NCBI GenBank assembly: GCA_008933995.1
Contig: WARS01000027.1
Location: 956,501 to 1,020,500, forward strand
Length of the DNA stretch: 64,000 bases
Reading direction: 5' to 3'
Source of the DNA: Datnioides undecimradiatus
Taxonomy: Eukaryota; Chordata; Actinopteri; Lobotiformes; Datnioididae
Shown here: piece after piece, positions 11,200 to 22,939 of the stretch
Numbering within the stretch: position 1 is the stretch's first letter
How the letters are laid out: each line of letters starts with the position of its first letter
The notes under the pieces: model-generated
What the model saw: only the letters and a program-made list of their open reading frames with translations
What the model was told of the DNA's origin: nothing
The model's database searches: none
Translations under genes and position numbers: made by a program

Positions 11200-13864
11200 T
11201 TTTGCAAACCAATCCAATCGGCCTTCACATCTGAAGAGTGAGCCCGGTGACAAAGGAGAACTCATGAATCTGCCTGACGATCCCCTTCAGCACGTCAGCA
11301 GAGCTGGAAGGTGCTCGTGCCGCTGATTGTATGGGAGGTTTTAAAGAGTCCCCGTACATTTAATGACATAACGATTCATCAGTGTGTCCCCTGGACTTGT
11401 TTTACAGTCGAGGGTTTTAGAGAAAAAGCGAGTAAGTTGCCTTTTTTCCCCCCAGCTGTTGTTTCCAGGATGCTAATTGAACTGTCAAACTCAACTTTTA
11501 GGACCACATGTACGAGTCTTTTCCAAGAAGTGGTCAGAATAATGGAAATTTAAAAGATATACTCTTCATTCAGAGCTGCGCAGAGCAGTGTTTTGGGGGG
11601 ATGAAGACCATGTGAAACTGCCCAAAGCTCCAACCAAGACACGAGGCAATACCATTATGTCAAACTCTCCAAATGAAGAATGAGCCGAGATGGTGAACAT
11701 CTTCAAGTGTCTTCAGCAGGACGAAGACACATAAAAAGCACCTTTTCCTCCAGGTTTAACTCAGAGTTACTGGTTAGATTGTGCTTTAAAGGAAACCAGT
11801 ATTAGTTGCTGATGTTGAGAAGCAACGTTTTTGGTGTTTAGGTCAAAGACCTTGTCCGCCCAATTGTCCACCTAGCATCAACCTATTGTCTAAGTCTCTT
11901 GGAGTGGACAGACACTATTTGCAATACTGCAAGACGTTATTAGGACGACATAGGTCAGGTCTTGTGAGGACGGGGTTTTGAAGAGATGGGACACAGTCTT
12001 TGTTGCTGAATTGAAGACTTGGTGCACCAGTTGACCCCACAACCTCCAACCGTAGCTACCGAAGCTTTGACTTTACATTAAACCATGTGTTGTAGTGCAC
12101 ATGATCCAATCATTCTGCACCATCTTATTCTGTAGGTTAAGCAAATCCTCATAAATGAACAAAACACATCTACAAGATGTATTTAAGTGTATGAACACTG
12201 GAGGAAGTTCATAAATATATGTTGTATATGTTTCTGACAAATGGCAACAATGGTATAAAGAGAGACTTATGTCCAATGGCGCCAATTTGGCTTTTACGGC
12301 GTCTTTATTGTTTATAATAACTTCAAGCATCTGCGTCTTTGGTTATGTTGCTGCAGTGAAAACTTGAGACTTTAAGACACAAAACTGCTTCTTGTCTCCT
12401 GTTTCAAACCGGCAGTCAGCCGCAGTCGTTCCCTAACCTTCACCAACAATTTATCACTGTAACCGCGACGACAATGGTCGCCCAGCCTTACAACAAGGTC
12501 CTCATTTTGATCCAAACCATGACGGCTGCCCCGGCCTAACCAAGTGGTTTTTGTGCCTAAACCTTAACCAAACCTTAAAGACAGAGTGAGTCACACATCA
12601 CTTCCAAGTCTGTGGTTCTGTCTGTAAAGACATTGCTTCTGCCGGTACCTGCTTATTTTGCTGCGTTCGGGATGTTTCTGGGTGCAGCCTTCGGACGCCG
12701 AGCGTGTCACCACCAGATAATAACAGGGCGTGAGGGCGGGACTATATCAAAGGTAGCGACCGGGTGTGAGATTATGAGCATGCATCCTTCTGGTGTGCAG
12801 GGATGACCATGTCCTACCTGTAACCAAGGTATTTCCATAGAACCCAACTTGTTTTGCGCTTTATAACAATCTTGTAAGGCGCAAACTGCGAAAAGCAGCT
12901 TGATGGAGTGACAAACGACATATTTTGCCATCTAAACTGGAGGACTTGTTGATTTGCGCGCCTGGATGTGGGAATCTTCAAAGCGTAGGTAGCTCCTGTG
13001 ATCTGTATGTGTGGCGTGCAGTGGTCCGGGGGTGGGAGCGGTTATGGCGTCTTGTTACAGAGGTCCGCCACAGCGAGTCAAGTAGCAGTCAGGCCAGCCA
13101 TCAGCGCTGAGAGCCTCTTTACTGTTGCTCACCTCTCCAACCGCCACCTCCAATCACACTGATGCTGTCCTTAGCTTACTGATTCTGCCTAATCAGGAGT
13201 GGGTTTGCCTAATCAGGAGTGTTTTTCTCTTTTTTTCCTCACTCTGCAAACTCTTCTGCTCGCTCCGCCGCTGCCTCTCTCTCTTTTTTGGTTTCTGTAT
13301 TTTACATTTTGACACAGCAAGGATCTCAGTTTGACCGCGGCTCCTGTTTCTGGCCAGTAAACATCACGGTCTCACCTCCTGCCTCTTCTTGACCTTTGCC
13401 TTGATCCATTTTTAGGATATTAAAGCCGAACGGGGATGCAAGGATAAGACGTGTGGTGTATTTACAGGTTTTGGATGAAGCATAAAATTGAGAATATGTT
13501 AAACGAGCGGCACATTTTGTATCTTTTGTGCAGAGATGTTTGAGGACGACAGACAGGCAGGATTTGGGATGGCTTCAAACCCGCCCCGGATCCGTCTCCA
13601 AGCTGGCCGCGTTTCAGCGCTTTGAGCGAGCTTCGTCTGCGGACCCACACCGTGTCACCCACACTGAAAATCCTGGAGTCCGTGATAAAGACAAATGAAA
13701 AGAGGTAATATGGCAAAAAAAAGGGAAAATCAACATAATCATGTGCATAATCACAACGTTGGCACTATGCTCTCAGCTTGAGCTCATAACAGCGATATGA
13801 GATTGGAGTATATTGCATTAATCATGTAAACGTTGCTCTTGTGATTAAAGCAGAACTGCTGTTT
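11200..13864. other. Non-genic stretch
   Basis: No exon, RNA gene or known repeat was recognised. A 20-bp-period duplication (tgcctaatcaggagtg twice, at 13186-13201 and 13206-13221) is present. Confidence 0.45.
13186..13221 (+). repeat. Short direct tandem repeat, period 20
   Basis: TGCCTAATCAGGAGTG occurs exactly twice, 20 bp apart. Confidence 0.9.
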
Positions 13865-14070
13865 ATTGCTTGTAATTGTATTCGGGTCGGGCTACGCTCC
13901 CAGGAATACCACACGCAGCATTAATATTTGATGAACTGACTCTGGATCAGGCGTGGGGAGCCGGTTCCCCTTTTATGTTGATCTGGGCCCGCAGTATTGG
14001 AGCTGACCTCAGAGCAGCCCTCATTTCTCTCCACAACACTTCACAGGAGCGCATTTGAATATCCACGTCA
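13865..14070. other. CNE-like block
   Basis: Repeat-free, with 'tgtaattgtat', 'cattaatatttgatgaact' and 'gcatttgaatatcc'. The AT-rich homeodomain-type cores within balanced sequence resemble vertebrate conserved non-coding elements. The judgement rests on composition only. Confidence 0.35.
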
Positions 14071-14695
14071 AAATTGTTAGCTCGCAATATTCTTTTCGGT
14101 TTTTTTTTATTTTTTTTATTTTTTTCAACCCTCTATTTTTATCAGCAAATCCAATATGGGGCATGAAAGCATGCGCATGCATAAAGAATACCACCCATAT
14201 GATTGCTCAGGCGAGGGCGGCGTGGGGGGAGTGGAGGGGGGAGTTGGGGGAGGGGAGGACGCAAAGTGCTGAGAAAGAACAAGAGCAGAAGAGACTGTGT
14301 CCTTTTTTATACTTGTAAAAGCTCTTAAAAGCTGCACTTTTATCATGTGATAGCGCCGGGCTTTAGAAAACAGAGCGAGGGATACAGACGGAGGAGGGTT
14401 CGCCTTTGAAGGAGGAGACAGACGTACTCTTCACCTCCTTCTCATGACCTCGCTTCCCAAAACAAAGTCAGGCCCGAACACGAAGCAGCACGTTTTGTTG
14501 CGGTTTTCATTTTCCATCCTTGTTCCTGCCCCCGCCCCCCTCCCCGTCTGTCCCCTTCCCCCTTCGTATTCCAAACGCTCCTTTACGGGGCTGCAAACTG
14601 CTGTTGAAGGGAGTTTAAAATGTTTCCAGGATATAAACTTCAAACGGTTCGGACGGATCACTGCAGCTCAGTGCACGTCTGAAACATCCAAGGGG
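14071..14695. other. Non-genic stretch
   Basis: T-rich run at 14101-14126 and a G-rich run at about 14226-14260. No gene recognised. Confidence 0.45.
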
Positions 14696-14715
14696 TCTCT
14701 CTCCCTCTCTCTCCC

Positions 14716-14758
<43 letters not shown>
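14696..14758. repeat. (CT)n microsatellite with CCCT interruptions
   Basis: About 63 bp of CT dinucleotides, broken in the left half by CCCT units and pure in the right half. Confidence 0.97.
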
Positions 14759-14760
<2 letters not shown>

Positions 14761-16313
14761 TTTCATGTGACGTCAGATTCAGTCCACGCCGGCGGGGTGA
14801 GAAGCTTTGCCGAGTAGATTTAAACGCTCAGTAAACACGTGTTACAGCTTATGGAAAACTTCCTGCAGACCACGCGGCCGCGCAGGCCTCCCGGAAAAGT
14901 TCCCGGGCCTGGTGAAATCGGCGTTTCGTGAACGCAGCCTGGACGGAAACACGCCGGAATCTCGCTGATTCACTCACATGTCACCTCGTTCGACTCGTCA
15001 ACACACACACAACATGTGCGACAAGTAAAAACTAAAAATGCTGCCCGTGCAGTCTGTCATCGGCGGGAGTATGGACGGTTTGATGATGCAATTATGCAGC
15101 GCTCGCTGGACGTGAAAGCTGAGCTGGTGTTTTTCCTTCTCCGTGGAGCTCTGACCCGGAGGGTCCTGACAGCTCCGCTCTGGACTCCCACCCCCACCCC
15201 ACACCCACCCATGATGTACACCACAGCCTGTAGCTGTAGCTGCTGCCGCCCATGAAGCGTATCAGCAGCGTATCAGCAGCGTATGCACGTTTAATAAATG
15301 TTTGCAGCTAATGTCGCTGTTCTCAGATATCTCAGACATGTTGATGATGGTGCATGAACAAAGTGAAAATATAGCATTTTTACATTATTTCAGGGTTAAA
15401 AACATAAAATACACTAAATGTTTTAACTGCTGACAAACGCTTTATATCAAAAAACACTCACATCTTCATACCAATACATATAATATGTTGTAAACATGTT
15501 ATTTAATGTTAATTTAGCAACAAATGCTGAATAGGACGGGCTCAACTATGCATGTTTTGTGCATATGATGCATTATTTACATAAAAGTTATAAAAGCTAT
15601 CAGAGGTTTTTGAATAACACTCAAATTAAAGCTCCAATTTTGCAATAATATATATATTAATGCAGATAAAGATGCAGCTGTGCCTCCGTTACTGGAGTGT
15701 AAATGGTTCACGATTGGAATCAAACATATAAGAATATATAAGAAATAGTTTGTAACGTATGTGCAAAGCTTCACATTTCACATTTATTCTTACAAACGAC
15801 AGAAATGAATTCAAAATTAAACCCATGCACATTTATGTCTATACATTATGAAGCCGCTCATGGAACTGGAACATACCTCAGTAATTAATGTTTATAAATA
15901 TCTTGGATAATGTTTCATAATGTGCTATTAAGCCCTCATTAACTATTCATACTTCCGGGTGCTCATCATTTATAAATGCACGGATGGAACCATGCACCCG
16001 TGCATGCTCATGAATATGTTACTGTATGTTACAAAGCATTAGTGTTTGCGTAGAGCTAACAAATGCTAAACAGTAGAGCTAACTGCGCTGACGTTGTGCA
16101 ACGTGTCCGTCAGATTCTGCTTTAAGAGATTTAATACTGTTGGTTTTTTAAGGTTTTTGGCAAAAGTTTGTTTGCACCAAGTCATCAAATGTTAAAATAT
16201 GTCTGGAAGTGTAAGAGCAGCAGGTTAAAATGTTACCAGTCCGTTTCCCGGTGCTGTGAATTCGTCTGACATGGTGTGTGTTTACAGTCTGAACTGTAGG
16301 AAACACTGCTGCA
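14759..16313. other. Non-genic, AT-rich from about 15.3 kb
   Basis: 15300-16200 is AT-rich with many short A/T palindromes ('ataatatatatatta' near 15647, 'tttataaat' near 15890 and 15970). No transposon signature or exon was recognised. Confidence 0.45.
15256..15284 (+). repeat. 11-bp tandem repeat, 2.7 copies
   Basis: AGCGTATCAGC is repeated twice exactly, followed by AGCGTATG. Confidence 0.95.
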
Positions 16314-16364
16314 GAGGGGAGGGAGGAGGGGAGGAGAGGAGGAGGGAAGGAGAGGAGGAGGAGT
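16314..16364. repeat. Purine (GGA)n-like tract
   Basis: About 50 bp of G and A only, mostly GAGGA/GGGAG units. Confidence 0.9.
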
Positions 16365-16595
16365 GTTGGAAGCAGCTCAGAAGATTCCTCAACAATGAGA
16401 AACAGATGATCGTGTTGCTTTAGTTACTCTGTCCGTGTGTGTGTGTGTGCGCGCCAGAGTGTGTTTTCACAAAACTTTATTGCTAACACATTTGGATGAC
16501 CGAAGCTGCAGGCCGCTGTACTTTGGCAGCGATGACACAACCCTCGAAGGTTTACCCCCGCACCGCCGCATCGTAGTCAGACTTGTTTTTCAGAG

Positions 16596-16650
16596 CCTTC
16601 CCTCCTTCCTTCCTTCCTTCCTTCCCTCCTTCCTTCCGTCCTTCCTTCTC
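16596..16650. repeat. (CCTT)n microsatellite
   Basis: Tetranucleotide TTCC units with a few CCCT and CCGT variants. The spurious serine-, proline- and phenylalanine-rich frames here come from this tract. Confidence 0.95.
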
Positions 16651-18714
16651 GCCCCTCGCTCGGCCCTCCAGCGGGTTGCACAGAGGTGAGCGTGTGTGGG
16701 ATGGCGTTGCTGTGGGACTGACAGGGAAACAACGATTTTCTCCGGCCAGTAAAACCAGCTCACGGTTGTCAAGAGCGGTGCCGAATGTTATGAAACAATA
16801 TCTTGGCAGGCTGTTTTCCCTCCCGCCCACTGGATAGAAGCAAGAAGTCATAGTCTGTAAACCACACATCCAGAGATGATGACATCCCTGGCTCTTATTA
16901 ATGCCGTTAGCTTAGTTAGGAGTTTGTTTTTAGCTGCAGTCTACGACCTCCTACTTCCACTACGAGCTTGCTGAAGGCTTATTTTTGTCAGGTTTGGTGA
17001 ATTTCTCCCGTTAGATCACTGACACGAAATCATCAGCCACCGCATGCTGAATATTTACCTTATTCGTCTGAAAATGAGTTTGATTTCGCAGCGTTGCGGC
17101 TGATGTGACACGGCCGGAGGGAGAAGAACGGCGTAATTTCACTTGTTTTACTTGTGCTGGGTGCTTCGATTTGATTTGCAGCACAGAGGCTCGAGTTCAG
17201 CCGCTTGTTGTGTTCACATGCACCAAAAACAGGTGCGCAGCTTTACCTGTTGGTGCACTGGACATTATTGCAGCCATAGACGATTAGAAGCACTGCTGGG
17301 TCTGGATGTTATTAGCCAGATAGTGTGTTTAATTGGGATGCAGGGCTAACGGGACCACTGGACGTTGACGGTCGGGACATAAAGTGTTTGGTGTTGGGAC
17401 ACAGCTCCGTCTGACGGTGTTTCAGCGCATTTTAAAGTCCTGATTGCTCTCGTTTCTCTGTTCACTGTCTCATCTAAACGCAGTGTGTTCTATTCCTCAG
17501 ATTAATCAAATCGCAGCATGAGTTTGCAAACTCTTTCCGGGACGTTTGAATTCACTTTGATTACCGACACGGCGGCCGACGCAGGTGAACGTTTCCTCAG
17601 CTGGAATGAAAACAGACCTTTTCTTTGTGGATCGTGCAGCGATGCGATGATGCAAAGGTCCTCAGAAAGCTGCTTTCTCAAACCAATAACCTTATTAAAG
17701 AATCATTTTTAGTTAAATATTAAAATAAATACACATAAAAACACATAAACACCTAAAGCTGCATTATTTACCCCAATACTTCCTGTTTATTGACTCAAAC
17801 ACAGCCAGTGGGACGGTAACAGTAGTAGCAGAAGTCTGATTTCTGCAGAAACCAAATGTTTTTAATTTCTTTTTACGTTTTAAATTCAAGGAAAACAAGT
17901 TGTTGTGCCCACATCTAAACACCGGTGCAGTAAAGCTAAGGGCTCACGTGCAGGGTCGAAGCCTCGTCACAGGTATATATGAAGAACAAAACACGTAACA
18001 CTGGTGTGAATTCTTGCACAGAGCACAAAGCTGCATTTACAAAACGGAATTAATTCAAGTGTTCAGCCGTGTTCATTCGCGTGGTGGTGAATTTAAAACG
18101 TGTGTATCTCCACACGACACCCGATCCTCCGCCGATGAAGCCGTGCCTGAGAACATGGGGAGCATGTAAGCGCGCTGACATGACATCCGTTTCCACTCCT
18201 GCCTCAGAGTAAGCCCCACTAAGGCCTGCCGTTACATGAGGAGGAATTCCTGTTGTCTCTTTGTCTCTGACACACACACACACAGAAATACACACTCACA
18301 CACTGCACAGTTGCATGAGACACCCATAAATATCACTCTGCCTCTCTGCCACAGAATGATGTATGAGCCTTTGACTTGTCAGTGTGCCATCTTGAACTAG
18401 AAAGAGCATAATACACACACACACACACACACACATTCATTCATCTCTGACCCTGTACCCCTCCCACAAGCCACACACACCGAGGTAGACATGTTTCATC
18501 AAGCCAGCGAACAACGTGCCGTCCTGCCCTTGGCCAGCCCCGCGGCAGCCTGGGAAATGGAGTGTGCCGGCTCTCGGTGACCTCTGCACCGGCAGCAAGC
18601 TGAGGACTGCGTGTGTGGACTGACGCCTCTGACTGGGGACTGCACGAGCGTGGGGTGTGGAAAAGTAATAAAGGATACGCACATGCACAGACATGCACGC
18701 AGTACAGTGTCTAC
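16651..18714. other. Non-genic stretch
   Basis: No exon or repeat family recognised apart from the (CA)n run at about 18411-18434. Confidence 0.45.
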
Positions 18715-19795
18715 AATCCATCCGTCTGCATTCTGCCCATATTTGTGTAAGGTACTCCAGACGTCCGTGTCTCCAGGAATGCTTTCCAGCTCCCCTTTAG
18801 AGATCCCAAGGTACCTCAGGGTCTTCTACCAGTTGGATGAGCCTGGAAAACTTCCAAAGTAAGGCGCCCAGAGCCATCTTGATTAGACGCTCGAACCACC
18901 TCACCTGGCTCCTTTCACCGCCCAGGAGCAGCAACTCTACTCCAATCCCCCTCCGGATGTCTGATCTTCTCACCCTGTGTCCAAGACTGACCCCAGCCAG
19001 CCCACGGAGGAAACAGATTTGGACTGATGCCTCTGAAATTGTGTTATTTTGGTCGCTAGCCAAAGACAAACCCTCACTATGGGATCGGATTTACCAGGTT
19101 TAACCCCCAGTCCGATTCGCCACCTGATCCAGATCAGTCGGAGCTCCTCCTCCTCCTTTCCTTCACCTCAGTCTCCAAGACGTTTGGCCAAAGATCTGAT
19201 ACAAGTCGATCAATGACCTTTGACCTCAGGTGTTCTGACGCCACCAACACATACGGATCAGCCTATGCTGGAACATGTTGTTTATTGTCAATCCCTCACT
19301 ATAGAATGGTCCAATCACAGGGTTTCTCCACTATTACCCATGTGAACCTTATGCCCCCCTACAGAACTATAGGTTCCTCTACCCAGGACCCTATCCAAAG
19401 ACCTTAAGAAGGTCAGATACTCCACAGTCCTTTTGGGAGAACTCAGCCAAGGTGGGTTCCCCCACACCTTTCTGCGAAACTCCAGAAAAGGCGTCCAGTA
19501 CCGTTCCACCTCTGGAACATCTGTTCCACTGCACCTCTGGTTCCTTCCTCACCAGGAAGATGATGTTCCACATCCCTAGAACCAGTCTCAAATGCCACCT
19601 AGTTGATATCCTTCCCTGCAGATGAGCCCACATGGTGGCAACTCAATGTAGTCCTGTCCTCAGGAGGTGGCCCTGGTTACTCACTTCCAGGCAAGGTGCT
19701 GTAGCTCCTAAGAATAGCTCCTAGTCCGGACCCTCTCCTGGGTCCAGTTTGCCTCTGGAGACCCTACCCAGAGCGAATTTACCCCAACAGCGCAG
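18715..19795 (-). mobile_element. Decayed LINE with endonuclease and RT-tail remnants
   Basis: Read on the minus strand, 19795 down to about 19130 resembles the N-terminal endonuclease part of a common fish non-LTR retrotransposon. 'LVLGMWNIIFLVRKEPE' corresponds to the usual 'LALGTWNVTSLVGKEPE', followed by degraded pieces of the endonuclease end ('NNMFQHRLI', 'SLIDLYQI'). From 19069 down to about 18715 the C-terminal part of the reverse transcriptase ORF appears: 'FLRGLAGVSLGHRVRRSDIR', then 'GVELLL' and 'RSQVRWFERLIKM', then, in another frame, 'ELESIPGDTDVWSTL'. The roughly 2 kb between these parts in a full element, including the catalytic RT core, is missing, so the copy has a large internal deletion as well as stops and frameshifts. 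It is a dead insertion. The class (endonuclease plus RT, non-LTR) is well supported by the motif order. The clade (RTE-like or L2/Rex-like) is not settled here. Confidence 0.85.
19214..19226 (-). promoter_or_regulatory. Perfect DR1 nuclear-receptor motif within LINE remnant
   Basis: TGACCT-T-TGACCT on the plus strand, i.e. AGGTCA-A-AGGTCA on the minus strand. This is the canonical DR1 recognised by HNF4, RXR/PPAR and COUP-TF type receptors. It falls inside the retrotransposon remnant. The site is visible; use in vivo is unknown. Confidence 0.45.
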
Positions 19796-19839
19796 GGTCG
19801 CCTCAGGTGTGTGTAGACACAGACACATAGAAAAATGTA

Positions 19840-19915
19840 GACATTCATAAAAATATACAGAAAGGGAGGCAGGTGCAGGTTCACACACAAACACACACAC
19901 CTACACACACACGGT
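19840..19915. repeat. Degenerate CA-rich stretch
   Basis: Imperfect CACACA/ACACAC clusters around 19880-19915, directly after the LINE remnant. Confidence 0.6.
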
Positions 19916-20035
19916 ACACAGAGGTAAGGCAGTTATTGGCGACCGAGCCCCCGAGGCGAAGGTCCACAGATGGGGTTGGAGATTGTTTCCTCCTTGCGTC
20001 AAATCTGCAGGGCTTTAATTGGCTGCTGCTCCGGC

Positions 20036-20048
20036 TGACCTCTGACCT
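20036..20048 (-). promoter_or_regulatory. Perfect DR1 nuclear-receptor motif
   Basis: TGACCT-C-TGACCT, two exact half-sites separated by one base. It lies at the edge of a CNE-like block. Confidence 0.45.
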
Positions 20049-20109
20049 TTCGGCACAAATGACCACAGCACCTGAGACAAAGAGAGATTTCCCATCAGGT
20101 ATTGGTTAG

Positions 20110-20560
20110 TGAAAGGAGTCCCTGGACTGATTTATGTTGCCGGATCAATGGGGAGGCCATCGGGGGGAAAACATACTTTCACAGGCGCTGACATATTGGG
20201 ATTTGTATGGTATTCTGCTGCGATATTTATTGTTTTATTCCCTTTCATAAATGCTCTGCTCACCGTCTCCTTGGCAGGGTAAGAATGGGATTTGACCAGA
20301 ATATATGGGGCTGACATTAGCTTTTTATTAACATGAGAAATGGTCCAGACACCGTGGTCTGTCCCCGACAAGGCAAAAACAAAAGGGTTTGTTTCTGTTG
20401 TATTGAATTCATCTGGACCACTAGACCATTTTATGTATTTATATGAAATTAGCAATCATGCATCAATATATACTTTACAAATTCACAACAGTACATCATA
20501 TAAAAACATTGAGGATGAGGATACCCTCAATGTTTTGAGTCTTTCAGGGGAGATTACAGT
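20110..20560. other. CNE-like block with hairpin
   Basis: Repeat-free and unusually 'ordered': 'gatttatgttgccggatcaatgg', 'ctgcgatatttattgttttattcc', 'tttttattaacatgag'. One minus frame (20132-20455) is open for 107 codons but matches no family I know. A perfect 12-bp hairpin is embedded at 20503-20536. Most likely a non-coding conserved element. Confidence 0.35.
20503..20536. repeat. Perfect 12-bp hairpin, 10-nt loop
   Basis: AAAACATTGAGG (20503-20514) pairs exactly with CCTCAATGTTTT (20525-20536). The loop is ATGAGGATAC. Confidence 0.95.
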
Positions 20561-22679
20561 AACAGCACATAGGACTTGTTAGGATCTTAACCACTGGATG
20601 GATTGTCATGAAGTCGTGCACTCACATTACTGCACTTTGCATTTGCTAATTAGCAAATAGTGACATTAATAAACATTATATCTGTCCAACATCAGTGTGT
20701 TAGCATTGTGAGTGCGCCTGGATTAGCGTTTAGCTCAAAGCAAGGTTGTGCTTTACACAGAACCACCAGTATGTCCGCGTATGCAGTAACGAATAACAAA
20801 TATCACATTTAAGCTAATTATTTGATTTTGTTTCCACACAGAAACTGAATTTCTTAAATAAGCCGTCTTGTTCGAGTGCGTTAAGGTCTGCCAAACTGAA
20901 ATGAGGCTCATGATGTAAGTGCCTGACCTTCTGCTGCAGGGAGAAGTTATTAACATACATGTGTTTATGAATAATAATAAATATATTGCCACGTAGCCGT
21001 TATATTAAATGAGTTTATATGTATAAGAAGACACAGAAACAGGAGAAAATAGCATATTTAAATATAACTTAAATTACACATAGCACAGTCGCCTTGATTC
21101 ATTGTGATTATGCACGTTACAGCAACACGTGGCCAAACTTTGAAGGGGCTATCGGCTAAATGTGCCGTAACAAAACACATCAGGAATGTTTTTCCCTTCC
21201 GTCCCGTCAGGAACACATTTCTGGATGTAACCCTTTATGTTCTGCCTACATTTTGGCGTGAAAACAGTGACATTTAAAAATACAGAGTGTTGGCTCAACA
21301 CGTCCTGCTACTGTCGGCTCTATTCTAAAAATACTGATATTGGTATCTGCCTTTAAAAACCCATGTCAAAGCCTGGTTTAGACCCTGTGTGACTGGTAGC
21401 GTTATTTTATTCATGATATGAGCGAATCAGTGTGGTGCATAATGCTTTTTAAGCTATTCACACAGAGAAAAGAGATGGAGAGGAAATTGGGTGAACTGCA
21501 TGAAACAGAGGCGCTGGGATAGAGAAGGGGTTAGAGAGAGTGGGAGTGAGAGACAATGAAACGCAGAGGAGGAAATGAGAGCGAAAGAGTGATAGAGAGA
21601 GAATAAATATGCTGGATTTATGCAGGAAGCAAGGAGGCCACCTCTCTCCGGTGGTGCACCAAAGAGGAAGTGAAAGTGAGGGCACTTCCTGTTAAAGCAA
21701 GCCCACCGCTTTCATAACCTGCCCGTGCAACAATAACAAAGCACTAATGGTTAGTAAAGGAAAACAACACGGTTCTGCAGATGAAGCTCCGCTCTCAGTG
21801 CGGGGTTTGTTTGTTTTTTAAAATGGAGAAAAACTAAAGGAAGTTTCTGAATTTCTTTGCAACGACAGCTGGCGGAAGAAGCGACAGACGAACGGAGGGA
21901 TCACCTTCTGCATGTCTGCTCCTCTTCTGTTTGAGCTGCCGCAGTCGCAGCTTTCAATGACAGCAGCTCATTCTCGTAATTTTATAAATTACTCGCTGCT
22001 CGTGCTGCTCGTGTGAATAGGGGCGGCACGGGCCCGCATTCTGTAAAGACGTTTAAAGGACATTAAAGCCTACATCACGCGCATCGTGCTGGTTAAACAG
22101 TGCATGTGCGATAAAGACAGTTGTGACAGCAAACCGTCACCTGCAGATGCATTGCCAGCGTTCACACTAGGTCAGAGTTCAGGTTGCACAGATTTTGAAT
22201 TCAGAGTCATAGTCATAATTCACGTTCACGTTTGCCATTTTTCTCTAAATGAGCCGCAAAGCTGCATAAACAATGCGTCATGTTATGCAGAAAGAGGTGA
22301 AACACAGGTGCGATACAGTTATTGTGGAGCATGCGTGAAGCAAATCGTGCAGCATCTCACAAACATGAAATAGATTCGTATGTTTACCTATCAATACTCT
22401 GATTGGCCTCTGATTGGCTCCGACCTTCACATTCACTTTCTAACCTTTAACATCCAACCAAGCATTTAACACCAGTCCTATCCAAGGAATCAGAGCTCAG
22501 GGAAAACCACACTGACCGCATTACAGCGACAAAAGGATGGGCTACAATAAACTGTATGCTTTGTTTCAGGCCAAAGCTTATGGGCTCGGATTAAAAATGC
22601 ATGTTATGCACGCCGTGTTACGAGCACACTGAGGGCCTACAGAGATCTTTTCAGGGAATAAAGGAAACCCCAAGCGTGT
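20561..22679. other. Non-genic, AT-rich stretch
   Basis: AT-rich to about 21460, then a purine-rich segment at 21460-21690 (many GAGAG words). A small palindrome GTAATTT-TAT-AAATTAC lies near 21978. A 'tctgattggcctctgattggctcc' segment at about 22398 belongs to a dispersed repeat described separately. Confidence 0.4.
22391..22450 (+). mobile_element. Fragment related to the CCAAT-arm hairpin repeat
   Basis: 'actctgattggcctctgattggctccgac' followed by 'cacattcactttctaacctttaacatccaacc' parallels the left arm and following segment at 43917-43985 ('actctgcctctgattggctcagcc' then 'taccttaccctaacc'). Only this arm is present here. Confidence 0.45.
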
Positions 22680-22870
22680 AGCATATGACATTAACTAAAC
22701 GTTTCAAAATGAGATGTAATTGTCATGCAAAGTAACGGAATATATCAGAAATGCTTGATTAAAATGAGTCAATGTTGAGAGTTACCACAGGGTATTATTA
22801 CTGATTCCGAGACAACCGAAATTAATGTATTATTCATGATTAAATGTGTTGGCAGAGATCGTCTTCCTCA
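22680..22870. other. CNE-like block next to candidate exon
   Basis: AT-rich, repeat-free, with 'gatgtaattgtcatgcaaagtaacgg', 'ccgaaattaatgtattattcatgatt'. It directly abuts the splice donor of the minus-strand exon candidate, the pattern seen where intronic flanks of regulated exons are conserved. Confidence 0.35.
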
Positions 22871-22871
22871 C

Positions 22872-22932
22872 CTTGCGCTGAGTCCTGTGCATCACTGAAC
22901 CCGTCCTCCATTTGGCTCTCCAGGTTCTGCAA
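22872..22932 (-). CDS. Candidate internal coding exon (61 nt), unknown gene
   Basis: On the minus strand a pyrimidine-rich stretch ending TTTTCCTGCAAAACCAG gives an acceptor. It is followed by 61 nt that read LQNLESQMEDGFSDAQDSAQ plus one base. The segment ends CAAG before a GTGAGG donor. The peptide begins as an amphipathic coiled-coil-like helix (LQNLESQ) and becomes acidic and serine-rich. Codon choice (CTG, GAG, CAG, AGC, GAC) is typical of vertebrate coding DNA. The 61-nt length leaves a split codon, so it must join other exons. A second acceptor, TTGCAG, would shorten it by 6 nt without changing the frame. No neighbouring exon of the same gene was found in the window, so introns would be long. 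I do not recognise the protein. The exon is supported only by splice-site quality and peptide character; chance remains possible. Confidence 0.42.
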
Positions 22933-22939
22933 CTGGTTT

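Noticed and set aside
20132..20455. 107-codon minus frame in a constrained-looking block
   Set aside because: No homology recognised and no convincing acceptor; treated as CNE-like.
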